A DNA stretch of 64,000 nucleotides from Gemmatimonadota bacterium. Its GTDB lineage: Bacteria; Latescibacterota; UBA2968; UBA8231. A program made the position numbers and the translations under genes. The notes beneath the pieces are model-generated. The model had not been told where the DNA came from, did no database searches, and worked only from the letters and a program-made list of their open reading frames with translations. The stretch spans positions 1-64,000 of the forward strand of contig VXOR01000047.1 of the NCBI GenBank assembly GCA_009840005.1, written 5' to 3'. Each line of letters begins with the position of its first letter. Position 1 is the stretch's first letter. Positions 1-7,682 of the stretch are shown one piece after another.

Positions 1-825
1 CCACTTGATGCTTAAACGGATCAAGGGAAAAACATAGTTTTCAGACGGCTTCTTACCCGTAGAGACATCTATCTCTTTGACCTGATAGTCATTAGATCCC
101 AAGAAATACACTCGATCCAACGTGCTATGATATCCCAGCCAATTAGGAGAACGTATATTCGGATGATCATTATTTCTCGTAGAAAGCCCTATACTATACC
201 TCTCCTGCCAACTTTTCGGAGTTACTTTCTGCATTATGAGTCTGTTAGCCGGGTAGTCCTGAGCCAGAAATAGCACATCGGAGCTTCGGGTCGCTGATAG
301 TGCTATAACAGCTCTTGTTCTTAGATGATCGAGATAGGTTCCCTCTCGCTCATAGCGCAACAGGTGATTTTTTACGGCATCATAGACATACACATACCCA
401 GTAGGATCCATTGTGACATATCTCGCCTGTCCATATTCTCCGGGTCCCTCTCCCCGACGTCCGAACGACCGAATATAGCTTCCGTCTTGCAGGCTAAACT
501 CATGCACCTCGTGAGATACCCCATCGGCAAAGATAAATGACTGGTCCGGCGTAATGACCATCGAGTTTACATAGCCAATTCCCGGTGCCTCTTCGTCGAA
601 AAACAATTCGATCTTGTCCTGCAACTCAAGCTCTATTTCACCCAAGTATTCGACCGGGACCTCGGGGATGGATGCCTCATCCAATAGACTGACTTGGGAT
701 TGAGTTCGGCCAAACAGTCGGCTGAAGCGTTCCCACATTGAGCCTACTCCTCCTTCAATCTCACTGCAACCGGCTGACATACAGCCTAATAGTATACAGA
801 ACCCCCTCAAAAAACCACAGCACAT
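1..825 (-). CDS. Lipoprotein of the 6-bladed beta-propeller family (3' end cut by window edge)
   Basis: An open frame of 275 codons runs off the left edge. I chose the ATG at 825, 8 bases past the stop of the upstream gene at 833. The N-terminus is a lipoprotein signal (CILLGCMSAGC, acylated Cys about residue 20), so the product should sit on a membrane facing the periplasm or outside. From about residue 80 it shows NHL/6-bladed propeller sequence: FGRRGEGPGEYGQARYV near residue 121, followed by DPTGYVYVYD and a turn of the form LLRYEREGTYL. Such propellers usually bind ligands or proteins, and no catalytic residue is evident. It is the last visible gene of the ACP-KAS-GNAT operon, so it may act with that pathway's product; that link is inference. 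Confidence 0.8.
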   Translation of the reverse strand, partial: MCCGFLRGFCILLGCMSAGCSEIEGGVGSMWERFSRLFGRTQSQVSLLDEASIPEVPVEYLGEIELELQDKIELFFDEEAPGIGYVNSMVITPDQSFIFADGVSHEVHEFSLQDGSYIRSFGRRGEGPGEYGQARYVTMDPTGYVYVYDAVKNHLLRYEREGTYLDHLRTRAVIALSATRSSDVLFLAQDYPANRLIMQKVTPKSWQERYSIGLSTRNNDHPNIRSPNWLGYHSTLDRVYFLGSNDYQVKEIDVSTGKKPSENYVFPLIRLSIKW

Positions 826-832
826 AACCCCT

Positions 833-1837
833 TCACGCTCCCTGCGCTTCCGGTTCAGTACGCCAGATCTTCTTATCGCGTTGCACGGTAAAGGAAAACT
901 GGAGCCGATCCACTTGTACCTCGAATGCTATACGATTTTCGGAATCAGTGCCTAGCTCTAGAACTGACACGGTCATTTGATGGTGCTTCCCTTTGGGAAC
1001 TCGAATCACAGCATCGAAGCCACCGTCGGTCCAGCAACACATCTCGTCTGCGCTCCGATTGTCCAACTGTACCTGCACTATGAACGAATCTTCATCTACC
1101 ACCCAAGCACCGAAGGACCACTGAGCACACCCCATCCAAGCGATCTGACGGCGCGAGAAATCAATCAGTACCTCCAATCCTTTAGCACGATCATCCCACT
1201 TGTACCGGAATACATCTAGCCCTTGATATCGCATATTATCGTATCCATAACTGCGTTCGCTTACGAGCGCCCTGAGATAATCTTGGCCCTGTAGATAAAA
1301 TCTCGATGCCGGATGACGCAGAATAAGGGGCAGAAAATTCGCCATCAACAAGGAGGTTCCTGGCACGACCCGATAGCCCCCTCTTTTGAACAGAGGGATG
1401 CCCTTGCGGTTGAGTACCCAAGTCACCAACTCGAGCCACTGGTAATTTCCCTCTTCACATAGCCGACGTAGGCAAGGAACGAGCAACTCCGCACTGACAG
1501 CAGCACTTCGCTGAAAGTCTGGATGGACATCCAAATCGGAACCGTAGGCAACCCGTCCGTCGCCATGTTTATCACGTACCTTCGATGCGGCAATTATCTG
1601 GCCCTTATGTCTCAAGATATTGTATTCCAAGGACGGATGCTTATCCTGCTCATGAAGTAATTCCTCGGCCGTAGTAAGAGGGATATCTCGGGACTTACGC
1701 TGATAGGCAGAAGACGTGAGCGTCCAGTGATTCTGACGCAAATCATTCAGGAAAAAGGCCAACTCATCGGCTTCGTCAAGACGCAAGCGGGAATGAGATA
1801 AAGCGAACGGAGTTAGTTTAGTTATCATCAACAGCAT
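833..1837 (-). CDS. GNAT-fold acyltransferase with a C-terminal beta-rich extension
   Basis: A 334-residue protein. Residues about 70-170 look like a GCN5-related N-acetyltransferase core: a strand-rich segment, then DLDVHPDFQRSAAVSAELL (acyl-CoA/acyl-ACP binding loop region), and a final LVTWVLNRKGIPLFKRGGYRVV strand-helix-strand. The C-terminal 130 residues are beta-rich and unassigned. The gene lies 15 bp downstream of fabF and 7 bp before the next gene, so it is almost certainly co-transcribed with a dedicated acyl carrier protein and a ketosynthase. GNAT enzymes next to an ACP often use acyl-ACP rather than acetyl-CoA as donor; that is inference here. An alternative start is the ATG three codons in, which has better spacing from the GGAAGG ribosome binding site. 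Confidence 0.65.
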   Translation of the reverse strand: MLLMITKLTPFALSHSRLRLDEADELAFFLNDLRQNHWTLTSSAYQRKSRDIPLTTAEELLHEQDKHPSLEYNILRHKGQIIAASKVRDKHGDGRVAYGSDLDVHPDFQRSAAVSAELLVPCLRRLCEEGNYQWLELVTWVLNRKGIPLFKRGGYRVVPGTSLLMANFLPLILRHPASRFYLQGQDYLRALVSERSYGYDNMRYQGLDVFRYKWDDRAKGLEVLIDFSRRQIAWMGCAQWSFGAWVVDEDSFIVQVQLDNRSADEMCCWTDGGFDAVIRVPKGKHHQMTVSVLELGTDSENRIAFEVQVDRLQFSFTVQRDKKIWRTEPEAQGA

Positions 1838-1852
1838 GACCTTCCAATAAGA

Positions 1853-3163
1853 TCAATGCGGCCAACGGGCGACTGCAATGCAGGCATTGGTGCCGCCAAA
1901 GCTAAAAGCGTTGCACAGAGCGAACTCAACTTTCTTGGAGCGAGCGACATTGGGCACATAATCCAAGTTTCGATCGCATGTGAAGGGATAATCGGGTCTT
2001 TCGGACGGGTCGACGCGCTCAAAGTTGATCGTGGGTGGTAGTTTGCCGTGATAGAGTGCTAGAATCGTAAAGATGGCCTCTACGCCACCGGCTGCGCCGA
2101 GGAGATGGCCGGTAGAGGATTTGGTACTGGATATCGATAGTTTGTACGCGTGATTGCCAAATACCTTTTTGATAGCCTCTGTTTCGATATAATCGTTATG
2201 GGGAGTTGAGGTTCCGTGGGCGTTGATGTAGCCGAAATCGGACAACGCTCTACTCGACTCGTCAATGGCCATTTTCATACAGCGATAAGCACCGTCTCCA
2301 TTCGGATCGGGAGTGGTTACATGGTACCCGTCCCCCGAAGCTCCATACCCGACCAGTTCCGCCAGAATGGCCGTGCCTCTGCGCTCGGCAGAAGAGAGCT
2401 CTTCCAAGACCAATAGGCCGACCCCTTCCGAGAGAACTAAACCGTCTCGACGACCATCGAAGGGCCGAGATGCCCGTTGGGGATTCCGCGATTGGGCAGA
2501 CAAAGCACGCAAGGCACTAAAACCTGCCACGACCGTCCGCGTGAGACAGGCTTCAGCTCCACCGCATAGGGCTGCATCAATGACATTGTCGCGGATGAGG
2601 GAATAGGCTTCTCCAATGGCATTCAGACCCGCGCTACAGGCCGTGGCCGGACAGAGACAGTGTCCTTTGAGGCCGAAGTGCATGGAGAGAGTTCCAGCAG
2701 CTAAATTGGGAATGACACTCGGGATTAGATAGGGAGACAAGCCAATCGCGCCCCGCTGCTCAATATGCGCTATACTCGATTCGATCATACCCACCCCCCC
2801 ACACGCAACGCCGACGATTGTTCCGAACCTTTCGGCGGCCACCGGCAGGGCCGCGGGATCTTCGATAGCTAGGCCGGCTTGAGCCATAGCCATCCCACCG
2901 GCCGCTAGGGCGTATTGGATGAACAGATCGGCCTCTTGAAACACAGGCGGTACAAAAGAATTTGGGTCGAAGTCCTCAACCTCGCCGGCAATCTGGGTAC
3001 GCAAATTCTGGGTATCGAAACGGGTAATGGTGCCAACGCCAGACTGGCCGGTCAATAAGCGTTCCCAAGACTTGTCGAGGCCTGTTCCTAGGGGCGAGAC
3101 CATACCCATCCCGGTGACGACAACGCGGCGAGACGATTTTCCTTGGTAGGGAGAAACCTGCAC
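1853..3163 (-). CDS. fabF: Beta-ketoacyl-ACP synthase II (KAS II)
   Basis: A 436-residue condensing enzyme that extends acyl-ACP with malonyl-ACP in the cytoplasm. The full Cys-His-His-Lys set is visible: Cys176 in TACSAG, His316 in NAHGTSTPHND, Lys348 in STKSSTGH with His353, and a C-terminal NAFSFGGTNA loop. Length is close to the usual 410-415 with a short N-terminal extension. It starts 3 bp after the ACP stop. The pair acp-fabF without fabD, fabG or fabH is typical of fatty-acid genes but also of small secondary-lipid clusters. The GNAT and lipoprotein genes that follow suggest a specialised acyl product rather than bulk fatty acid synthesis, though this could be the only fabF of the genome. 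Confidence 0.92.
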   Translation of the reverse strand: MQVSPYQGKSSRRVVVTGMGMVSPLGTGLDKSWERLLTGQSGVGTITRFDTQNLRTQIAGEVEDFDPNSFVPPVFQEADLFIQYALAAGGMAMAQAGLAIEDPAALPVAAERFGTIVGVACGGVGMIESSIAHIEQRGAIGLSPYLIPSVIPNLAAGTLSMHFGLKGHCLCPATACSAGLNAIGEAYSLIRDNVIDAALCGGAEACLTRTVVAGFSALRALSAQSRNPQRASRPFDGRRDGLVLSEGVGLLVLEELSSAERRGTAILAELVGYGASGDGYHVTTPDPNGDGAYRCMKMAIDESSRALSDFGYINAHGTSTPHNDYIETEAIKKVFGNHAYKLSISSTKSSTGHLLGAAGGVEAIFTILALYHGKLPPTINFERVDPSERPDYPFTCDRNLDYVPNVARSKKVEFALCNAFSFGGTNACIAVARWPH

Positions 3164-3166
3164 GAT

Positions 3167-3433
3167 CTAGTGTTCCACTTCGGCGGTTAAGGATTCGAGA
3201 AAAGGGCGGACCTTGGCGATGGCGTCGCCGCAGGTTTCTATATCGCTCAATGCTTCGTCGGGAATGAGAAGATTGAACTTCTCCTCAATACCACAGATCA
3301 CAGCTATAAAATCTAGGCTATTGAAATTCAAGTCTTCTCTAAACCGCGTCTCTAGAGTGATCTGGGCTGGATCAGTGTCCTTCTGTTCACTGATTAGCTG
3401 TACTATATAGCTTTCAAGCCTGTTGCTATCCAT
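3167..3433 (-). CDS. Acyl carrier protein
   Basis: An 88-residue four-helix carrier protein. The phosphopantetheine attachment site is Ser39 in DLNFNSLDFIAV; the usual Asp before the Ser is replaced by Asn (NSL instead of DSL). The acidic helix II and the IEEKF motif fit the ACP family. It is first in the acp-fabF-GNAT-lipoprotein operon and is preceded by a leader of about 155 nt after a predicted promoter at 3595-3623. The NSL variant and the neighbourhood hint at a pathway-specific ACP, so I do not assign acpP. Confidence 0.88.
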   Translation of the reverse strand: MDSNRLESYIVQLISEQKDTDPAQITLETRFREDLNFNSLDFIAVICGIEEKFNLLIPDEALSDIETCGDAIAKVRPFLESLTAEVEH

Positions 3434-3592
3434 TGTGTTACACCCTTTGCGGTTGTTTGGTCACAAGGCCTACAGCGCCGAGAAAACAGAGCTCCGTACA
3501 AACCGCTACCAGCACTGGGGACCACTAACCGAACCCTTCTCAATAAGGCCGACACCCTCGCCGAGGCGAGGCGCTCATAAATTCATCGCCGA

Positions 3593-3680
3593 TTAAGATA
3601 GCCACAGACGCCGCCTCTTTCAATCGGGAAAACTCCTAATTTTCCTCTGCATAAATGCTGATTTTGCAGCCCGAGCATCC
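3593..3680 (-). repeat. Direct repeat copy A, partner of 4371-4457
   Basis: About 88 bp here aligns with 4371-4457: the first 17 bases (TTAAGATAGCCACAGAC on the plus strand) are identical, then roughly two thirds of positions match with one or two indels, ending in a shared GAGCATC. The two copies flank the response-regulator gene in the same orientation and each lies upstream of a minus-strand gene (acp and the regulator). Confidence 0.7.
3595..3645 (-). promoter_or_regulatory. Promoter and upstream dyad for the acp-fabF operon (copy A of a duplicated element)
   Basis: On the minus strand, TTGAAA (3623-3618), a 17-bp spacer and TATCTT (3600-3595) form a good sigma-70 type promoter. Immediately upstream lies the dyad GGAAAATTAGGAGTTTTCCC (3645-3626), arms GGAAAA and TTTTCC. 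The same arrangement recurs upstream of the response-regulator gene at 4373-4424. The dyad next to the -35 box is where a LuxR/NarL-type activator would bind. Transcription start would be near 3588. Confidence 0.55.
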
Positions 3681-3689
3681 CATACACCA

Positions 3690-4334
3690 CTATTCTAATG
3701 AGGTCAATCCTTCTATGACGGCGTATTTGGTCAATTCAGCTACGCTATACCGACCGGTTTTCTCCATGAGATTCTGACGATGGGAGCCTACGGTTTTCGT
3801 ACTCACCCCTAACAGATGGGCTATTTGCTTACTCTTCTTTCCTTCAGTGACAAGCTGTAGTACCTCTCGCTCCCGTGCGGTCAGGGAAGACGGCTCGACA
3901 CCGTTGACGATATTCTGCACACAATCACCAACAAAAGAATTTACCAATTTCGGGCCTATGTACCTGCGTCCAGCCTGCACTTCCCGGATCGCTTTCACCA
4001 ACTCGCGGTCAGACTCCTCTTTCAGCAAATAGGCTAACGCTCCCACCTGAAACATGCGAGCGACAAAACGCATATTCGCTTGCTCCGACAGCACCACCAC
4101 GTTCACGTTTGGCTTCTTGGCCCGTATCTGCCGCGTCGCCTCAAAGCCATTTAAGCCGGGCAGGCTAATCTCCGTGACTACAATGTCGGGTAGATGGGTC
4201 AAGGCCAATTTTACAGCCATGTGGCCATCCCCGGCCTCGCCAACCACCTCAATCCCACTTCCTCGCTCAAGCAGCAAACGTATCCCTTGACGCACCATCA
4301 CTTTGTTCTCCACCAGCAAGACTCGGACCGGCAT
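3690..4334 (-). CDS. Atypical NarL/LuxR-type response regulator lacking the phospho-acceptor Asp
   Basis: A 214-residue protein with an N-terminal receiver domain (1-120) and a C-terminal LuxR helix-turn-helix (about 147-205, SLTAREREVLQLV and KSKQIAHLLGVSTKTVGSHRQNLMEK). The receiver is divergent where it matters: the acidic pocket is Glu9-Asn10 (VENK) instead of Asp-Asp, and the acceptor position reads VTEISLPG, with Glu55 in place of Asp. The conserved Ser after strand 4 and Lys of YLLKEES remain. It therefore probably works without phosphorylation, perhaps constitutively active since Glu can mimic phospho-Asp. No histidine kinase is adjacent. A strong ribosome site (AGGAG) precedes the ATG. 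The same promoter element before this gene and before acp suggests autoregulation and control of the acp operon. Confidence 0.9.
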   Translation of the reverse strand: MPVRVLLVENKVMVRQGIRLLLERGSGIEVVGEAGDGHMAVKLALTHLPDIVVTEISLPGLNGFEATRQIRAKKPNVNVVVLSEQANMRFVARMFQVGALAYLLKEESDRELVKAIREVQAGRRYIGPKLVNSFVGDCVQNIVNGVEPSSLTAREREVLQLVTEGKKSKQIAHLLGVSTKTVGSHRQNLMEKTGRYSVAELTKYAVIEGLTSLE

Positions 4335-4370
4335 TAGGAGTGCTCTCCTGTTTAGACGCCAAAAATAGAA

Positions 4371-4457
4371 TTAAGATAGCCACAGACATTGACCTTCTCT
4401 ATTGGGAGAACACCGTATTTTCCCCTTCGCAAAAGCCGATTTTTGCAATGAGCATCA
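4371..4457 (-). repeat. Direct repeat copy B, partner of 3593-3680
   Basis: This is the second copy of the element described at 3593-3680. It lies directly upstream of the response-regulator start codon and includes the promoter-like boxes and the dyad. Confidence 0.7.
4373..4424 (-). promoter_or_regulatory. Promoter and upstream dyad for the response-regulator gene (copy B)
   Basis: On the minus strand the -10 box TATCTT (4378-4373) matches copy A exactly. The -35 position 17 bp away reads TAGAGA (weak). The dyad is GGGAAAATACGGTGTTCTCCC (4424-4404 without its first base shown), arms GGGAAAA and TTCTCCC. A weak -35 with an upstream dyad is typical of an activator-dependent promoter. Transcription would start near 4365, about 30 nt before the start codon. 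Confidence 0.45.
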
Positions 4458-4687
4458 CGGACCGAGCTTACCGAGGGGCACGTCGGCCTTGCATCCGGCC
4501 GATCGAGAAACCATCCTGCTAGAAATGAACTGATCGGTTGTATGGAGCTTTTGTCAATTGGAGGCACAGGGCCGGACGCGGCCACCCGGCTAGGCACCTA
4601 GGTAACTGACCGCGTAATAATTGCTCAGTAGAGGTACACGGCGTCGCTAGGAGCGCACAAAGCGAGGCAATTCCGTTCCCTCGCTCC

Positions 4688-4906
4688 CTATGCACTAGTC
4701 ATTTCAATTTCACCTGGGAGTTTACTGAGAATCAATTTTTTCATTTCGACTTTGTTGCTGGCATTATCGATGTCAATACCAACAAGCCTACCGTCGGCAT
4801 CATAATCCAGAACAATGCCTTCCGAGATTTCCCGACTCTCTGCACTAGCCTGCTCGGACAAGTCGATATACAGGGAGTCCGTCTCCGGGTAGTAGTTGAG
4901 CTTCAT
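4688..4906 (-). CDS. DUF2283 family protein, probable antitoxin
   Basis: A 72-residue protein of the DUF2283 family: MKLNYYPETDSLYIDLSE opening, then GIVLDYDADGRLVGIDIDNAS. DUF2283 proteins are commonly encoded next to DUF4258 proteins and are regarded as antitoxin-like partners. Here the ATG overlaps the stop of the DUF4258-like gene (4903-4906), so the two are translationally coupled. Function as an antitoxin is inferred from this pairing only. Confidence 0.8.
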   Translation of the reverse strand: MKLNYYPETDSLYIDLSEQASAESREISEGIVLDYDADGRLVGIDIDNASNKVEMKKLILSKLPGEIEMTSA

Positions 4907-5145
4907 GGCTTGAATCCTCGGTCTGGAAAAGCGTTGTGAATAGTCATTTTATCGTCGAGCGTAATGACCCGCAGATAGCGGCCTCCGAATTCGGGAATTG
5001 CAGCCCAAAAACGGAATCTGTTATGCTCCTGCGGCTCTGAACGAACAGCGTTCTCAATGACATAGATGCACCACTCTTTCTTCAAATAAGACCGCTTACG
5101 CAGGACTTGCTGCTCAAAATACTCTGTAAATTCGTACTCAGCCAT
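4903..5145 (-). CDS. DUF4258-like small protein, probable toxin
   Basis: An 80-residue protein with a DUF4258/RelE-like look: YFEQQVLRKRSYL helix with basic residues, a central beta region (FRFWAAIPEFGGRYLRVITLDD), and the characteristic ending IHNAFPDRGFKP. The family is generally paired with DUF2283. It is the middle gene of three tightly packed minus-strand genes (1-bp and 4-bp junctions). The family assignment is from motif memory and may be a sister family. Confidence 0.65.
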   Translation of the reverse strand: MAEYEFTEYFEQQVLRKRSYLKKEWCIYVIENAVRSEPQEHNRFRFWAAIPEFGGRYLRVITLDDKMTIHNAFPDRGFKP

Positions 5146-5358
5146 TCACTGTTCTTTCGCTTCCCATTGATCAATCAGTGCCCATGCCTCGTCGCTGGCC
5201 TTGTCCCATTGGTTCAATTCGGACTTTAGCTCCGGGGTCATATCCACCGACCGAATGAGAATTTCTACGTGGACGCCATTGGGCAAAGGGGTATCGTTCT
5301 GGGGTACAACCACACCGTTTTTGATAATCCCGGGAACGGTCCAATGATCGGGTTCCAT
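5146..5358 (-). CDS. Small antitoxin-like protein upstream of the DUF4258/DUF2283 pair
   Basis: A 70-residue protein beginning with a beta-hairpin segment IIKNGVVVPQNDTPLPNGVHVEI that resembles AF2212/DUF104-type antitoxins, followed by an acidic helix rich in Trp and Glu (NQWDKASDEAWALIDQWEAKEQ region). It starts the three-gene operon; a GGAGGA ribosome site lies just before the ATG. It may be a second antitoxin or a regulator. Confidence 0.55.
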   Translation of the reverse strand: MEPDHWTVPGIIKNGVVVPQNDTPLPNGVHVEILIRSVDMTPELKSELNQWDKASDEAWALIDQWEAKEQ

Positions 5359-5515
5359 AGTTCCTCCAGTGATTGTCGCCTTGGTCGGGCCTGTGGGCCG
5401 GTGAAGTAGCGATCGTGAATGGACTGACTAGAACCTACCTCAAAACGCTCAAAACAGAAAGTTGAGTTCGCTTCGTCAGTAGGCTATCTTTTTTCTTAAC
5501 CTTCTCAATCGGAGC

Positions 5516-6007
5516 ATGGCATCCATGAACTGGACTGAAGTGTGCCAAAACAAGGCCCTACAGGACCTACCCTTCAAGATTGAATTAAACGAATGGGGAC
5601 ACATCACCATGACGCCTGCCTCAAACAAACATGGCCATGTCCAAGTCCTCATCGCCTTCACATTGATGCAGCAGAAAACAGCGGGGCGCGTCCTGACCGA
5701 GTGCTCGGTCCAGACCAGCCAAGGCGTCAAAGTCGCCGATGTAGCCTGGGGTTCGGATGATTTCTTCGCCCGCCACGAGATGGATACGCCCTATCTCCAA
5801 GCACCGGAACTATGCATCGAAATCCGCTCACCCTCCAACTCCATTGGTGAAATGCTGGCTAAAAAGGATCTGTACTTGGCTCGGGGTGCCCAAGAGTTCT
5901 GGCTCGTTGACGAAGAAGGTCGCCTGAGCTTTTACTCATACAGCGGCGAACAAGAGCAATCGACCCTGTTCGCCGACTTTCCTTCAGCCCTGGTCGTTCC
6001 AGAGTAA
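5516..6007 (+). CDS. Uma2 family (DUF820) PD-(D/E)XK-fold protein
   Basis: A 163-residue protein with the Uma2 signature: VADVAW with Asp75, ELCIEIRSPS with Glu102, a Lys pair near 116 and GAQEFWLVD with Asp132. This set forms the metal-binding site of restriction-endonuclease-like folds. Uma2 proteins are abundant in cyanobacteria and in large environmental genomes; their substrate is generally unknown. There is no partner gene in an operon. The start could be this ATG or the one at 5525; the GGAG at 5511 suits the latter better. Confidence 0.85.
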   Translation: MASMNWTEVCQNKALQDLPFKIELNEWGHITMTPASNKHGHVQVLIAFTLMQQKTAGRVLTECSVQTSQGVKVADVAWGSDDFFARHEMDTPYLQAPELCIEIRSPSNSIGEMLAKKDLYLARGAQEFWLVDEEGRLSFYSYSGEQEQSTLFADFPSALVVPE

Positions 6008-6152
6008 CTGTGTTAATCTTACCTACGGCCTACTTAGAAACGACGATTCCGAGCTATTTGGCTGCTCGTCCTAGCCGGGACTTGGTCGTAGCCGCTCATC
6101 AGCAAGTTGTCCACGAATGGTGGCGTACCGCCTGCAAAAGAGAGGTTTAGCC

Positions 6153-6329
6153 ATGAAAAACGATCCGATTGTAGAGGAAGTGCGCCAAACGCGGCAGAGA
6201 ATTTTTACGGCCTGTGGTAATGACTTAGAAAAACTGATGGATCGCTACCAACGCGCCGAAAGCGCGGATCGGGCGCGAATCGTCTCCTTAGAGACCATTC
6301 GCACACAGCACAATCCTCAAGGCCGATGA
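6153..6329 (+). CDS. Small hypothetical protein, DPIVEEVRQTRQ type
   Basis: A 58-residue basic/acidic helical protein starting MKNDPIVEEVRQTRQRIF, then FTACGNDLEKLMDRYQR. Very similar short proteins are common next to toxin-antitoxin genes in environmental genomes and are annotated hypothetical. I chose the ATG at 6153 because AGAGG lies 7 bases upstream. It ends 27 bp before the mechanosensitive channel gene. Confidence 0.6.
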   Translation: MKNDPIVEEVRQTRQRIFTACGNDLEKLMDRYQRAESADRARIVSLETIRTQHNPQGR

Positions 6330-6356
6330 CGCCGCCCTTGGATAGGCAGACAACAG

Positions 6357-7607
6357 ATGCTCAACGTACTGCGTAGCCAATTTCTCGAATGGGGCCTCGG
6401 CCAAGACCTCAGCGAAGACCTCGCCGCACTGGTCGCCTTGGCCGTGGTGGCCTTCATCGCCTTGCTCGCCCATCGCTTAGCCAGAGGCCCTCTACTCCGC
6501 GGCTTCGACGCCATCATTCGCCGCACCGATATCCCCTGGGATGACGCCCTAATCGAGTGTCGGGTCCTGCACCGGCTGGCTCACTTAGTCCCCGGCCTCA
6601 TCTTCTACCACCTAGGGCCAATGGCCTTAGAAGGCCACCCCGTTTCCGTCAATATCATTCAGACCGCGGCGCATATTTATCTGGTGCTCTCCGGCTTACT
6701 AGCCGTTGAAGCGTTAATAAGCGCGGGCGTCAGCATCTACAACAGCACGAGGACCTCGCACGAAGTCTCCATTAAGGGACCGGTGCAGTTCCTCAAGATC
6801 ATCCTCTTTTTGCTCGGCAGCATCATCGTCGTCGCAACCCTAATCGGCCAATCGCCGCTCTACTTGCTCGGCGGCCTGACGGCGATGACCGCGGTCCTGC
6901 TTTTAGTCTTCCGCGACTCGATCCTCGGGTTGGTCGCCGGCATCCAGATCTCGGTAAATCGCATGGTCGCCTACGGCGACTGGATTGAAATGCCCCAATA
7001 CGGAGCCGACGGCGACGTGATCGACATCACGCTGACGACGGTCAAAGTGCAAAACTGGGACAAGACCATCACCACCATTCCCACGTACGCGCTGATTGGC
7101 GAATCGTTCAAAAACTGGCGCGGGATGCAGGAGTCGGGCGGGCGGCGGATCAAGCGGGCGATCTACCTCGACGTCAGCACTGTCAAGTTTTGCGACGAGG
7201 AAATGCTCGCTCGCTTCGCCAAAATCCAGTACATCACCGCCCACATCGAGCGCAAGAAGCAAGAGCTAGCCGAATACAACAAGCTCAACCAAGTGGACCT
7301 TTCGCATCTGGTAAACGGCCGGCGCATGACCAATATCGGCACCTTCCGCGCCTATGTGCAGGCCTATCTGAAAAACCATCCGCAGATCAACCAAGAGATG
7401 ACTTTTCTAGTGCGTCAGCTAGCGCCGACCTCCAAGGGGCTGCCCCTCGAAATTTACGTCTTTTGCAAAGACATCGTCTGGGCCAATTACGAGGCGATTC
7501 AGGCCGACATTTTCGACCACATCTTCGCCATTGTGCCCGCCTTTGATCTGCGGGTTTTTCAGGAGCCGACCGGGACAGACTTTCAGGCGCTGGGAGAATC
7601 GCAGTAG
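6357..7607 (+). CDS. Mechanosensitive ion channel, MscS family (YbdG/MscM-like)
   Basis: A 416-residue inner-membrane protein. Hydrophobic segments near residues 20-40, 60-80, 100-120, 135-160 and 170-190 precede the pore-lining helix and beta domain (GLVAGIQISVNRMVAYGDWIEMP, then GDVIDITLTTVKVQNWDKTITTIPTYALI). That block, and the long C-terminal region with PLEIYVFCKD, resemble E. coli YbdG rather than the smaller MscS. The role is to open under membrane tension on osmotic downshift. The stop codon is inside a perfect hairpin repeat. Confidence 0.9.
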   Translation: MLNVLRSQFLEWGLGQDLSEDLAALVALAVVAFIALLAHRLARGPLLRGFDAIIRRTDIPWDDALIECRVLHRLAHLVPGLIFYHLGPMALEGHPVSVNIIQTAAHIYLVLSGLLAVEALISAGVSIYNSTRTSHEVSIKGPVQFLKIILFLLGSIIVVATLIGQSPLYLLGGLTAMTAVLLLVFRDSILGLVAGIQISVNRMVAYGDWIEMPQYGADGDVIDITLTTVKVQNWDKTITTIPTYALIGESFKNWRGMQESGGRRIKRAIYLDVSTVKFCDEEMLARFAKIQYITAHIERKKQELAEYNKLNQVDLSHLVNGRRMTNIGTFRAYVQAYLKNHPQINQEMTFLVRQLAPTSKGLPLEIYVFCKDIVWANYEAIQADIFDHIFAIVPAFDLRVFQEPTGTDFQALGESQ

Positions 7608-7633
7608 GGGACGGTTTTAAACCGTCCCCTACT
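7603..7633. repeat. Perfect 15-bp inverted repeat at the end of the channel gene
   Basis: Arms AGTAGGGGACGGTTT and AAACCGTCCCCTACT are separated by one base and include the stop codon of the channel gene. There is no T-run, so it is a poor intrinsic terminator. The sequence resembles short palindromes repeated in many environmental genomes. It may still block transcription or protect the 3' end. Confidence 0.7.
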
Positions 7634-7682
7634 ATGTTGCCGGTGGCCGACCGATCTACCTAATTATGCACAGACACCCAAG

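Noticed and set aside
325..540. Plus-strand frame of 71 codons near the left edge
   Set aside because: It is the antisense shadow of the propeller lipoprotein gene, which is open from 825 to the edge and has a lipobox and family motifs.
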